A stretch of DNA of 64,000 nt. Origin: Bacteroidales bacterium (GTDB lineage Bacteria > Bacteroidota > Bacteroidia > Bacteroidales > UBA12077). Positions 56,076 to 63,916 of this stretch are shown here, in pieces. Location: positions 124,001-188,000 of the forward strand of contig JAEINU010000004.1 of the NCBI GenBank assembly GCA_016342685.1, given 5' to 3'. Positions within the stretch are counted from its first letter, which is position 1. Every line of letters begins with the position of its first letter. Position numbers and translations under genes: made by a program. The notes beneath the pieces are model-generated. The model did not search any database, was not told where the DNA came from, and saw only the letters and a program-made list of their open reading frames with translations.

Positions 56076-56203
56076 AACAATGTTTCAACAGTTATTGTGT
56101 ACTAAAAGGAAAGAAAATTATTAATAGACACTACAATTAACAGTGTGTTAATAAAAGTTGGATAGTATTAATTATCAAAACAAAGACCTATTGAAACATT
56201 GTT
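56076..56203. other. Nested inverted repeats upstream of nadA
   Basis: The outer arms AACAATGTTTCAA (56076-56088) and TTGAAACATTGTT (56191-56203) are perfect 13-base complements 102 bases apart. Inside lies a second pair: TTATTA/TAATAA and ACACT/AGTGT (56118-56154) around a 9-base loop. It could be an operator pair or a structured RNA leader. The -7-like element at 56225 lies downstream, which favours a DNA site. Confidence 0.45.
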
Positions 56204-56224
56204 TATAAAGCTTTAAAATCTTTA

Positions 56225-56232
56225 TAAATTTG
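56225..56232 (+). promoter_or_regulatory. Possible -7 element of nadA
   Basis: TAAATTTG fits TAnnTTTG. ATTG at 56198-56201 is the nearest -33-like element but is 23 bases away. It would leave a leader of roughly 95 bases before the ATG at 56335. Confidence 0.3.
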
Positions 56233-56334
56233 TAAAAAGCAAGTATTCTGTACATTTTTTAACAACAGTATTAACAGGATATTATTATTATTATAATAGA
56301 TAATTAAATTAAATAATATATATAATATATAAAT

Positions 56335-57333
56335 ATGAGTGTTGAAAACAATCTTATTTCATCGGGTTTTGTAAATAAGAAAATAGACGAAAATATTAAT
56401 GTTATTGAGGAAATCAATAAACTAAAGAAAGAAAAGAATGCTATTGTACTGGCTCATTATTATCAAACTGGTGATATTCAAGATATAGCAGATTTTGTTG
56501 GTGATAGTTTAGCATTATCTCAAAAAGCTGCAGAAACTAATGCAGATATTATTTTATTTGCTGGAGTTCATTTTATGGCAGAAACTGCTAAGATTTTAGC
56601 TCCTACAAGCAAAGTACTCATTCCTGATTTAAACGCAGGATGTTCTTTAGCGGATTCTTGTCCACCAGATGAATTTAAAAAATTTATTGATGAGCACCCA
56701 GATCATCTTGTGATTTCGTATGTAAATACAACTGCAGAAATAAAAACAATGACGGATATTTGCTGTACTTCTACAAATGCTCTAAAAATTGTTGAATCAT
56801 TGCCAAAAGAACAAAAAATTATATTTGCACCTGATAGAAATTTGGGTGGTTATATTAAAAGAATTACTGGCAGAGAAAATATGGTTATTTGGAATGGAGC
56901 ATGTCATGTTCATGAAGAATTTTCTTTAGAAGCAATTTTAGATCTTAAAAAAGAGTTTCCTAATGCTAAAATAATATCTCATCCAGAATGTGAAAAACCT
57001 GTTCAGTTAGTTTCTGATTTTGTAGGTTCTACCGCAGCCTTATTAAAATTTGCAAGAGAAGATGATTCAAAAGAATATATTGTTGCAACGGAATCAGGAA
57101 TTTTACATCAAATGAAAAAACAAAATGCTAATAAAGTTTATATTGCTGCTCCACCAAAAGATTCTACCTGTGGATGTAACGATTGTAATTTTATGAAATT
57201 GATAACAGTAAATAAAATTTATAATACTTTAAAATACGAAACACCTGAGGTTATTTTAAGTGATGAAGTAATTTCAAAGGCACGTAAATCAATTGATACA
57301 ATGTTAGATATTTCGAAAAAATATAATTTGTAA
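56335..57333 (+). CDS. nadA: Quinolinate synthase A
   Basis: A 332-residue NadA that condenses iminoaspartate with dihydroxyacetone phosphate to quinolinate in NAD synthesis. Cluster cysteines are present: Cys103 (NAGCSLADSC), Cys190 (WNGACHVH) and the group CGCNDC at 279-284. Substrate-binding segments such as AHYYQTGDIQDIADFVGDS and HPECEKPV are intact. No nadB or nadC is next to it. A terminator follows the gene. Confidence 0.96.
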   Translation: MSVENNLISSGFVNKKIDENINVIEEINKLKKEKNAIVLAHYYQTGDIQDIADFVGDSLALSQKAAETNADIILFAGVHFMAETAKILAPTSKVLIPDLNAGCSLADSCPPDEFKKFIDEHPDHLVISYVNTTAEIKTMTDICCTSTNALKIVESLPKEQKIIFAPDRNLGGYIKRITGRENMVIWNGACHVHEEFSLEAILDLKKEFPNAKIISHPECEKPVQLVSDFVGSTAALLKFAREDDSKEYIVATESGILHQMKKQNANKVYIAAPPKDSTCGCNDCNFMKLITVNKIYNTLKYETPEVILSDEVISKARKSIDTMLDISKKYNL

Positions 57334-57356
57334 ATCAATTTTTATGAAAAAGTTAG

Positions 57357-57383
57357 AGCAGGGAAAATCTCCCTGCTTTTTTT
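57357..57383 (+). terminator. Rho-independent terminator of nadA
   Basis: Arms AGCAGGGA (57357-57364) and TCCCTGCT (57370-57377) pair around a 5-base loop, followed by a run of T to 57383. It lies 24 bases after the nadA stop codon. Confidence 0.9.
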
Positions 57384-57414
57384 GTATATTTAGATAATTA
57401 CAATTTTTAATATC

Positions 57415-58959
57415 GTGAAAAAATCAATCTTACTTATCGTATTCCTTTTTACAAGTCAATTTCTAATCGCACAATCTGATAGTTTAAAGTCAAAGCTAGT
57501 TTATAAACAATTTAGATATAATAATGGAACTATTGCAAGTGAAGGATTTTTAAAAGATAATAAACCTAATGGATTTTGGAAATCTTATTATCCTACAGGA
57601 ATTTTAAAATCAGAGGGAAAATGGAAAAATGACAAATTAGACAGTATTTGGATTTTTTATAATCAGTTGGGTAATATTACTGAAAAGATAAATTATTACC
57701 TAGGGAAGAAAAATGGTTATCATTTTAAATATTTTACTTCAGAAAATAATAATGAAAATATTTATTCAAAGGAATTATATGTTGATGGGAAACGAAATGA
57801 TAAATCTTTTTATTATTATGAAACAGGAAGTGTAAAAAAGGTAATTCCTTATTTAAATAACAAAAAGCAAGGAATTGGATTTGAATATGATATTGAAGGA
57901 AAAGTTATTTCAATTATTAGATATCGTAAAGGTGAAATTATTGTTACGGAAAATATAAATCGATTCAATAATATAAATCAGAAAACAGGAATTTGGAAAG
58001 ATTTCTATAGTAATGGAATATTAAAAGAGGAAAAAAAATATCATAACGATAAGTTAGATGGTTATTACAAAATTTATAGCAAAACAGGAGAACTTTTAGA
58101 AGCAATTAAATATATAAATGGAGAGGTTGATGTAAAGTCAAAAGAATTTGATTCAGATATTGAAATTAGAGAAGATTATGATAAAAATCAAAATTTACTT
58201 TTTCAAGGAAGTTATAAAAAAAATATTCCCATTGGCATTCATAGATTTTATAAAAATGAAAAAGTAGTTAATTCAAAGACCTATAATATTTTTGGTGATT
58301 TGATTTCTGAAGGTATCGTTTTAAAAAATGGTCGTAAAGAAGGAGAATGGATAAATTTTTATAGAAGCAATAAAAAAAGATCTACAGGAAAATATTTTAA
58401 AGGGAAAAAAAATGGAAAATGGATTTATTTCTATGAAAATGGAAAAGTTCAACAAGTAGGAACTTATGCGAATGGAAAATTAACAGGAGTGTGGAAATGG
58501 TATTATAATTCTGGAGATTTGTTAAAAGAGGAATTTTACATTTATGGTCAGGCTGATGGAGAATCCATAGAATATACAGTTTTAGGAAATATTATTACAA
58601 AAGGAAATTATATTGAAGGTTTAAAAGAGGGAGAATGGTCATATGAAATCGGTGATCAAAAAATGACTGGTAGATATGTAATGGATCAAAAAGACGGAAT
58701 TTGGAAAAGTTATTATTTAGAAGAAGGAATATTAAGTTTCGAAGGTAAATATATACAGGGCAATCCTGATGGCAAACATACCTATTTTTTCAATAATGGA
58801 AGCGTAAAGGAAGAAAGACATTACAAAGATGGAGAGAAGGTTAAATCGTGGTCTAAATGCGATAAAAGTGGCAAGCTTATATTTATTATACAATACCGAA
58901 ATGGAAGTGAATATAAAATTAATGGAATTAAGATCAATTTGAATAAAGAGCAGGATTAG
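57415..58959 (+). CDS. MORN-variant (YwqK-like) repeat protein, secreted
   Basis: A 514-residue protein with a signal peptide (residues 1-20, ending LIAQ) and about fifteen to twenty MORN_2-type repeats of the form G-x-W-x-Y-Y-x-x-G, for example NGFWKSYYPTGILKSEG, KNGKWIYFYENGKVQQVG and LTGVWKWYYNSGDLLKEE. Such repeats form beta-hairpin solenoids; many Bacteroidota encode them and their function is mostly unknown. The start is GTG. It is likely periplasmic or surface-exposed. The YwqK name 'antitoxin' should not be transferred, as no partner toxin gene is adjacent. Confidence 0.87.
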   Translation: MKKSILLIVFLFTSQFLIAQSDSLKSKLVYKQFRYNNGTIASEGFLKDNKPNGFWKSYYPTGILKSEGKWKNDKLDSIWIFYNQLGNITEKINYYLGKKNGYHFKYFTSENNNENIYSKELYVDGKRNDKSFYYYETGSVKKVIPYLNNKKQGIGFEYDIEGKVISIIRYRKGEIIVTENINRFNNINQKTGIWKDFYSNGILKEEKKYHNDKLDGYYKIYSKTGELLEAIKYINGEVDVKSKEFDSDIEIREDYDKNQNLLFQGSYKKNIPIGIHRFYKNEKVVNSKTYNIFGDLISEGIVLKNGRKEGEWINFYRSNKKRSTGKYFKGKKNGKWIYFYENGKVQQVGTYANGKLTGVWKWYYNSGDLLKEEFYIYGQADGESIEYTVLGNIITKGNYIEGLKEGEWSYEIGDQKMTGRYVMDQKDGIWKSYYLEEGILSFEGKYIQGNPDGKHTYFFNNGSVKEERHYKDGEKVKSWSKCDKSGKLIFIIQYRNGSEYKINGIKINLNKEQD

Positions 58960-58969
58960 TTTTATTAAA

Positions 58970-58998
58970 TTTGATGAAAATTATTTCTTATAATTTTG
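58970..58998 (+). promoter_or_regulatory. Promoter of ruvB
   Basis: TTTG at 58970-58973 and TAATTTTG at 58991-58998 are 17 bases apart and fit the Bacteroidota -33/-7 consensus. The ATG of ruvB is 39 bases downstream. Confidence 0.5.
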
Positions 58999-59036
58999 AT
59001 TTAATACCTTTAAAATAAAGTAATTAATTAATTTGA

Positions 59037-60062
59037 ATGGAAGATTTTGATATAAGAGAAGAGTTTTCGGAAAGAGAAAATGAGGTAGAATTTGAAAAAA
59101 AATTACGTCCTTTAAATTTCAGTGATTTTAAGGGGCAGTTAAAAGTAACAGATAATCTCAAAATTTTCGTTCAAGCAGCAAAAATGCGTGGTGAATCTTT
59201 AGATCACGTTTTATTGCATGGACCTCCAGGATTAGGAAAAACAACTTTGGCAAATATAATTGCAAACGAATTGGGTGTGAATCTTAAACTTACTTCTGGT
59301 CCTGTTTTAGATAAACCAGGCGATTTAGCAGGTTTATTAACAAATTTGGAAGAGGGTGACGTTTTGTTTATTGATGAGATTCACCGCCTAAGTCCCGTTG
59401 TTGAAGAGTATTTATATTCAGCAATGGAAGATTATCGAATTGATATTATGATAGATAAAGGTCCAAGTGCGCGATCTGTTCAAATAGAATTAAATCCTTT
59501 TACCTTAATTGGTGCTACAACCAGATCTGGTTTATTAACAAGTCCATTACGCGCACGTTTTGGTATAAGTTTACACTTGGAATATTATGATTTTAAAGTA
59601 CTTACTTCAATTATAAAGCGTTCGTCGAGTATATTGGATGTGCCTATAAATGAAAATGCGGCAGTAGAAATTGCCTCGCGATCACGTGGAACACCGCGTA
59701 TTGCAAATGCACTTTTGCGTCGTGTACGTGACTTTGCGCAGGTAAAAGGAAATGGAAGTATCGATATTGAAATTTCTCGCTATGCTTTGAATGCCTTAAA
59801 TATAGATAAGCATGGTTTAGACGAAATGGATAATAGAATTCTTTTAACTATTATTGATAAATTCAAAGGAGGACCGGTTGGAATTACAACCATTGCAACA
59901 GCAATTGGCGAAGATAGCGGAACGATTGAAGAAGTTTACGAACCGTTTTTAATAAAAGAAGGATACATAAAAAGAACTCCTAGAGGAAGAGAAGCAACTG
60001 AAAATGCTTACATACATTTAAATCGAGTTAGAGAATCTGGAGATCAGTCCAGTTTGTTTTAA
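59037..60062 (+). CDS. ruvB: Holliday junction ATP-dependent helicase RuvB
   Basis: A 341-residue AAA+ motor that drives branch migration of Holliday junctions with RuvA. It shows Walker [10 protein letters not shown] (62-70), Walker [11 protein letters not shown], sensor ATTRSG and RuvB-specific [20 protein letters not shown] with the C-terminal winged helix ([16 protein letters not shown]). Length is typical. ruvA and ruvC are not adjacent. A cupin gene follows after 12 bases. Confidence 0.97.
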   Translation: MEDFDIREEFSERENEVEFEKKLRPLNFSDFKGQLKVTDNLKIFVQAAKMRGESLDHVLLHGPPGLGKTTLANIIANELGVNLKLTSGPVLDKPGDLAGLLTNLEEGDVLFIDEIHRLSPVVEEYLYSAMEDYRIDIMIDKGPSARSVQIELNPFTLIGATTRSGLLTSPLRARFGISLHLEYYDFKVLTSIIKRSSSILDVPINENAAVEIASRSRGTPRIANALLRRVRDFAQVKGNGSIDIEISRYALNALNIDKHGLDEMDNRILLTIIDKFKGGPVGITTIATAIGEDSGTIEEVYEPFLIKEGYIKRTPRGREATENAYIHLNRVRESGDQSSLF

Positions 60063-60074
60063 AATTTTTCTAGG

Positions 60075-60434
60075 ATGAATGTAAAAGACAAGTTCAACGA
60101 AGTATCAGAATATTTTTCACCAAAAGTAATTGGTGAAGTGAATGATGTTTTTGTAAAGATTGCAAAAATTAAAGGAGAAAAAGTACCTTGGCATAATCAT
60201 CAAAACGAAGATGAATTATTTTATGTTCTTGAAGGAAGCCTTCTCTTTGAAATTGAAGGTGAGCAAAGTTTTACCTTAAATGAGGGAGATATGTATATTG
60301 TGAAAAAAGGAATAAATCATAGAGTTTCTTCTGTTCATGAATGTAAGCTTATGCTGATTGAAAACAAAACGACAGCTCATACTGGAAAAGTAAAATCAGA
60401 AATTACGAAAGATATTTCTGATCAATTAAAATAA
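60075..60434 (+). CDS. Small cupin-domain protein
   Basis: A 119-residue single cupin. The metal-binding histidines and glutamate are in PWHNHQNEDELFYVLEGSL, and the second motif is EGDMYIVKKGINHRV. Small cupins of this type bind metal and are often mannose-6-phosphate isomerase-like or stress proteins; the substrate is unknown. It is co-directional with ruvB at 12 bases and ends at a bidirectional terminator. Confidence 0.87.
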   Translation: MNVKDKFNEVSEYFSPKVIGEVNDVFVKIAKIKGEKVPWHNHQNEDELFYVLEGSLLFEIEGEQSFTLNEGDMYIVKKGINHRVSSVHECKLMLIENKTTAHTGKVKSEITKDISDQLK

Positions 60435-60464
60435 AAAAAGCTCCTGAAATTTCAGGAGCTTTTT
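60433..60464. terminator. Bidirectional terminator between cupin and Crp/Fnr genes
   Basis: A perfect 10-base stem GCTCCTGAAA/TTTCAGGAGC (60440-60459) is flanked by an A-run on the left and TTTTT on the right. It therefore has a T-tail on both strands and serves both convergent genes. Confidence 0.9.
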
Positions 60465-60482
60465 CTTATATCATAAATTAGA

Positions 60483-61190
60483 TTAATTAAATGCATTTGA
60501 AATTTTTTCCAATCGTTTAATATCTAAAAGTTTTATTCTTCTGCCATTTAAATCTATTAATTTATCGTGTTTAAATTCCGATAAAAGTCTGATTACAGAT
60601 TCTGTTGCGGTTCCAACAATATTTGCAAGTTCTTCTCTAGTTAAAGAAATTTGCAAAACACTATCCTGATCTAAATCAAAAATATCCTTTAGATTTAAGA
60701 GAACTTCAGCTAATCGTTCACGAACGGTTTTTTGTGCAATGTCGGTAATAAAAGAATTTGCTTCGCCTAATTCTTTGCATGTTTGCTGCATCATGGCCAT
60801 TGAAAAATTACCATTTGTTTTTACTAAGCTAATTAAAGTTTCGCCAGGAATAAAACAAAGAATGGCATCGTCGATAACTTTAGCTGATGAACATGCGAGT
60901 TCGTTACTTAAAATTGAGCGATAGCCAATAACATCGCCTCTTTTTGCAAACGCAATAATTTGTTCACGACCATCAATTCCGGTTTTAAAAATTTTTAAAA
61001 CTCCTGAGTTAATGCAATAAAAACCATTGGTTCGGCTTCCTTCATGATAAATTATACTACCCCGTTTGAACGAATTACATACTTTTTCGTTATCTACTTT
61101 TGAATGTTCTTCTGGTGCTAAATGTTTAAAAATGGAATCAAAATCATTCAAACAATTTTCACAAGAAGGTATATGATCACGATTTTTCAT
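60483..61190 (-). CDS. Crp/Fnr family transcriptional regulator
   Basis: A 235-residue regulator. The start at 61190 (MKNRDHIPSCENC) is preferred to 61217, since it begins with the cysteine-containing segment found in Bacteroidota relatives. The cyclic-nucleotide-binding fold (GSIIYHEGSRTNGFYCINSG, then KRGDVIGYRSIL) is followed by the HTH (TREELANIVGTATESVIRLLSEF). Cys10 and Cys13 near the N-terminus recall Fnr-type oxygen sensors, but only two are close together. A palindrome with TTAACATAGTTAA lies at its likely transcription start. Confidence 0.92.
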   Translation of the reverse strand: MKNRDHIPSCENCLNDFDSIFKHLAPEEHSKVDNEKVCNSFKRGSIIYHEGSRTNGFYCINSGVLKIFKTGIDGREQIIAFAKRGDVIGYRSILSNELACSSAKVIDDAILCFIPGETLISLVKTNGNFSMAMMQQTCKELGEANSFITDIAQKTVRERLAEVLLNLKDIFDLDQDSVLQISLTREELANIVGTATESVIRLLSEFKHDKLIDLNGRRIKLLDIKRLEKISNAFN

Positions 61191-61240
61191 GTTACTTATA
61201 ATACTAATAAAGTACAATTGCGTTTAAGTCATAATAATTT

Positions 61241-61258
61241 AACTATTAACATAGTTAA
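61241..61258. promoter_or_regulatory. Palindrome TTAACATAGTTAA between Crp/Fnr and osmC genes
   Basis: TTAAC-ATA-GTTAA (61246-61258) is a perfect 5-3-5 palindrome inside AACTATTAACATAGTT, which is itself a 6-4-6 palindrome. It lies about 7-15 bases from the -7 box of the regulator's minus-strand promoter, so autoregulation is plausible. Confidence 0.45.
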
Positions 61259-61261
61259 ACA

Positions 61262-61291
61262 CAAAATTAAGTTTTTTGTTTTATAAACAAT
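61262..61291 (-). promoter_or_regulatory. Likely promoter of the Crp/Fnr gene
   Basis: On the minus strand 61269-61262 reads TAATTTTG, matching TAnnTTTG, and ATTG (61291-61288) lies 18 bases upstream at the -33 position. The transcript would start near 61255, with a 65-base leader. Confidence 0.4.
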
Positions 61292-61293
61292 AA

Positions 61294-61323
61294 TTTGCAA
61301 TATACAATTTAAAAGTATATTTG
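61294..61323 (+). promoter_or_regulatory. Promoter of osmC
   Basis: TTTG at 61294-61297 and TATATTTG at 61316-61323 are 18 bases apart, a good fit to the Bacteroidota consensus. The ATG lies 30 bases after the -7 box. Confidence 0.55.
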
Positions 61324-61352
61324 TAAAAGAATAAATATTAAAATATATAGAT

Positions 61353-61775
61353 ATGAAGACATCACTAAATGTTAACTGGAAAAGCGGAATGGCTTTCGAA
61401 AGTGAAATTAACGGGCACAAAATTACCATTGATGCAATGGAGGATAACGGTGGAAATGATCTTGGACCACGACCAAAAGCATTAATGCTTCTGTCTTTAG
61501 CAGGTTGCACAGGAATGGATGTAGTGTCGATTCTAAAAAAAATGAGAGTTGAATTAGATGATTTTGCTATTGAAGTTGAAGCAGATCTTACAGAGGAACA
61601 CCCAAAACAGTATAACAAAATGAATGTTATTTATAAATTTTGGGGTAAAGATTTACCTATGGATAAAATCGAAAAGGCTGTAAGCTTATCAGATGAAAGA
61701 TATTGTGGAGTAAGTGCAGTTTATAAAAAAGCTATGGAAATGACTCACGAGATAAGAGTTAATCCGGAAAGATAA
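61353..61775 (+). CDS. OsmC/Ohr family thiol peroxidase-like protein
   Basis: A 140-residue OsmC-fold protein. The two reactive cysteines are Cys52 (LAGCTGMDVVSIL) and Cys118 (DERYCGVSAV), as in OsmC and Ohr enzymes that reduce organic hydroperoxides with a dithiol donor. Length and spacing are normal. It is divergent from the Crp/Fnr regulator, with both promoters in a 160-base region. A single pair of palindromic repeats follows the gene. Confidence 0.92.
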   Translation: MKTSLNVNWKSGMAFESEINGHKITIDAMEDNGGNDLGPRPKALMLLSLAGCTGMDVVSILKKMRVELDDFAIEVEADLTEEHPKQYNKMNVIYKFWGKDLPMDKIEKAVSLSDERYCGVSAVYKKAMEMTHEIRVNPER

Positions 61776-61892
61776 ATTAGATTGTCATATTGAGCTTGTC
61801 GAAATATGTCTTTATCAGTTGATAAATTCTTCGACAAGCTCAGAATGACTTAATTATATTGATTAATTACTCACTAATATTTTTGAGTAAGT
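61776..61892. repeat. Isolated pair of palindromic repeats
   Basis: A reverse copy (about 61783-61808, stem CATATT/AATATG) and a forward copy (about 61828-61850, TTCGACAAGCTCAGAATGA) lie 20 bases apart between osmC and pheS. This is the only occurrence of the repeat outside the capsule locus in this window. The pair resembles one unit of the larger arrays. Confidence 0.8.
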
Positions 61893-62912
61893 TTAAAGTG
61901 CCGATTTAAATTGATCTAAAAATCGCACATCATTCTCGAAATAGAGGCGAAGATCTTTAACACCATATTTTAACATTGTTATTCGTTCTATTCCCATACC
62001 AAAAGCAAAACCGGTATATTTTTTACTATCAATACCACAACTTTCCAAAACATTAGGATCAACCATTCCGCATCCTAAAATTTCTAACCAGCCCGTATAT
62101 TTACAAACATTACAACCTTTTCCGCCACAAATATTACAAGCTACATCCATTTCTGCCGAAGGCTCTGTAAATGGAAAATACGATGGGCGTAATCTTATTT
62201 TGGTTTGTTCACCAAACATTTCTTTTGCGAAATACAATAAGGTTTGTTTTAAATCAGCAAAAGAAACATTTTCGTCAATGTATAAACCTTCAACCTGATG
62301 AAAAATACAATGAGCTCTTGCACTAATTGCTTCGTTACGAAAAACTCTTCCTGGAGAAATTGTGCGAATTGGAGGTTTTGAATTCTCCATAACACGAACT
62401 TGTACAGATGAAGTGTGGGTTCTTAATAAAATATCAGGATGCATTTCAATAAAAAAAGTATCTTGCATATCTCTTGCAGGATGTTCTTCTGGAAAGTTTA
62501 GTGCAGAAAAAACATGCCAATCATCTTCAATTTCTGGTCCTTCAGAAATAGTAAAACCTAATCGTTTAAAAATATCAATAATTTCATTTCTTACAATCGA
62601 TATTGGATGGCGTGTTCCAAGTTTTATTGGATCGCCTGGTGCCGACATATCGATTCCAGAATTCGATTCTGATTTATCTTCGAGAGAATCTTTTAATGAA
62701 TTTATCTTATCGAGTAGAGTAACTTTTAGCTCGTTTAGTTTTTGTCCAACATTCTTTTTGTTTTCACGTGGAACGTTTTTAAACTCCGAGAAAAGATCAT
62801 TCACCAATCCCTTTTTCCCCATATACTTTATTCGAAATGTTTCTATCTCGTCTAAAGATGTTGCAACAAACTCTTTTGCTTCTTCTAAATATTGATTAAT
62901 CTTTTCTATCAT
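61893..62912 (-). CDS. pheS: Phenylalanyl-tRNA synthetase alpha subunit
   Basis: A 339-residue PheS of the class II aminoacyl-tRNA synthetases. The N-terminal coiled coil is followed by motif 2 (TISPGRVFRNEAISARAHC, FHQVEGLYID) and motif 3 (FAFGMGIERITMLKYG). The zinc-like cysteine cluster CNICGGKGCNVCKYTGW is usual for this family. pheT is not in the window. The cyclophilin gene ends 16 bases upstream of the start, so both may be co-transcribed. Confidence 0.97.
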   Translation of the reverse strand: MIEKINQYLEEAKEFVATSLDEIETFRIKYMGKKGLVNDLFSEFKNVPRENKKNVGQKLNELKVTLLDKINSLKDSLEDKSESNSGIDMSAPGDPIKLGTRHPISIVRNEIIDIFKRLGFTISEGPEIEDDWHVFSALNFPEEHPARDMQDTFFIEMHPDILLRTHTSSVQVRVMENSKPPIRTISPGRVFRNEAISARAHCIFHQVEGLYIDENVSFADLKQTLLYFAKEMFGEQTKIRLRPSYFPFTEPSAEMDVACNICGGKGCNVCKYTGWLEILGCGMVDPNVLESCGIDSKKYTGFAFGMGIERITMLKYGVKDLRLYFENDVRFLDQFKSAL

Positions 62913-62928
62913 GACTATAAGTAACTTA

Positions 62929-63741
62929 TTATATTTTTTTGATTTTCATTTTAATATCCGAAACAGGTCGATCGTTTTTGTCGGTTTCCGCAGCAGCTAT
63001 TTTATCAATTATTTCTAATCCTTCAATTATTTCACCAAAAACAGTATAAGCATTATCTAAATGCGGCGTTCCACCAATTGTTTGATAAACTTTTAATTTG
63101 TCTTCTGGAATTTTGTAATATCCACCTTGGTTAAATTCTTCTTCAGCCTTTTTTCGTGCGTTAGGAAGTATAATTTGATAATCGATTGTTCCTCCGGTAT
63201 TGTACGCTTCGTTTTTAGCTTCATCAACAAATTTTGTAATTAATTTGTTTAAACGTCCGGCATTAATGCGATCTTCAACTTTCTTAACATCTTCGTTGGT
63301 TAATACTATACCCTGAACAATGTAAAATTGAGATCCCGCAGAACGCATTTCCGGATTAACATTATCGCCTTCACGTGCAGCAGCAATAACTCCTTTTTTA
63401 TGGAAAATTCCTTCTACAAATTCGGCAGGAATTGTGTAACCCGGGCCACCTTCTCCTAGCTTTTTTCCTGGTTTTGCATCACGAGAATTTGGATCGCCAC
63501 CTTGAATCATAAAACCATCTATAACTCTATGAAAAAGTAAATCATTAAAATACCCTTGCTCAATTAATTTTATAAAATTTTCTTTATGTAATGGAGTTTC
63601 ATCATATAATTTGAAAATCATATCGCCATAGACAGTTTCGATTTTATAAAGCTGATCATCAGTTTTCTTTTTAGATTGATCTATCTGACAAGAAAATACA
63701 ATGAATGAGAATACCAATGAGATTAAAATTACTTTTTTCAT
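62929..63741 (-). CDS. Cyclophilin-type peptidyl-prolyl isomerase lipoprotein
   Basis: A 270-residue PPIase with a lipoprotein signal and lipobox VFSC (Cys18). Cyclophilin motifs are FHRVIDGFMIQGGDP, GSQFYIVQG and DNAYTVFGEIIEGL. An insertion of about 65 residues (roughly 145-215) separates the FYIVQG strand from the final part of the domain, as seen in other Bacteroidota cyclophilins. It acts on envelope proteins, probably in the periplasm. It lies upstream of pheS on the minus strand. Confidence 0.92.
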   Translation of the reverse strand: MKKVILISLVFSFIVFSCQIDQSKKKTDDQLYKIETVYGDMIFKLYDETPLHKENFIKLIEQGYFNDLLFHRVIDGFMIQGGDPNSRDAKPGKKLGEGGPGYTIPAEFVEGIFHKKGVIAAAREGDNVNPEMRSAGSQFYIVQGIVLTNEDVKKVEDRINAGRLNKLITKFVDEAKNEAYNTGGTIDYQIILPNARKKAEEEFNQGGYYKIPEDKLKVYQTIGGTPHLDNAYTVFGEIIEGLEIIDKIAAAETDKNDRPVSDIKMKIKKI

Positions 63742-63916
63742 ATGAGTATAAATTTAAATTAAGCAACAAAAATAGAAACAATTACGAATTAATCGAAATA
63801 CTCTTAAGTTTATTTCTTCTTTGTAAGCTGTTAATAGATATAATTATAAATATTATGATAATATAAATAAGAAGTTTTACTTTGTAATTGGTATATAATA
63901 TAATTTAGAAAAGGAT

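Larger units (their letters stand above)
55704..56334. other. Long A+T-rich divergent intergenic region (rpiB/nadA)
   Basis: 631 bases with no credible gene and no window-type palindromes. It holds a copy of TTAACATAGT (55886-55895), a set of nested inverted repeats (56076-56203) and a TAAATTTG -7-like element (56225-56232) about 100 bases before nadA. No tRNA-like or DnaA-box cluster is seen. Confidence 0.6.

Noticed and set aside
55704-56334. Possible replication origin, due to high A+T and inverted repeats
   Set aside because: No cluster of TTATNCACA boxes and no dnaA or dnaN nearby.
57415-58959. Toxin-antitoxin role suggested by the YwqK name
   Set aside because: The protein has a signal peptide and no toxin gene is adjacent; MORN-type repeats alone do not show this role.
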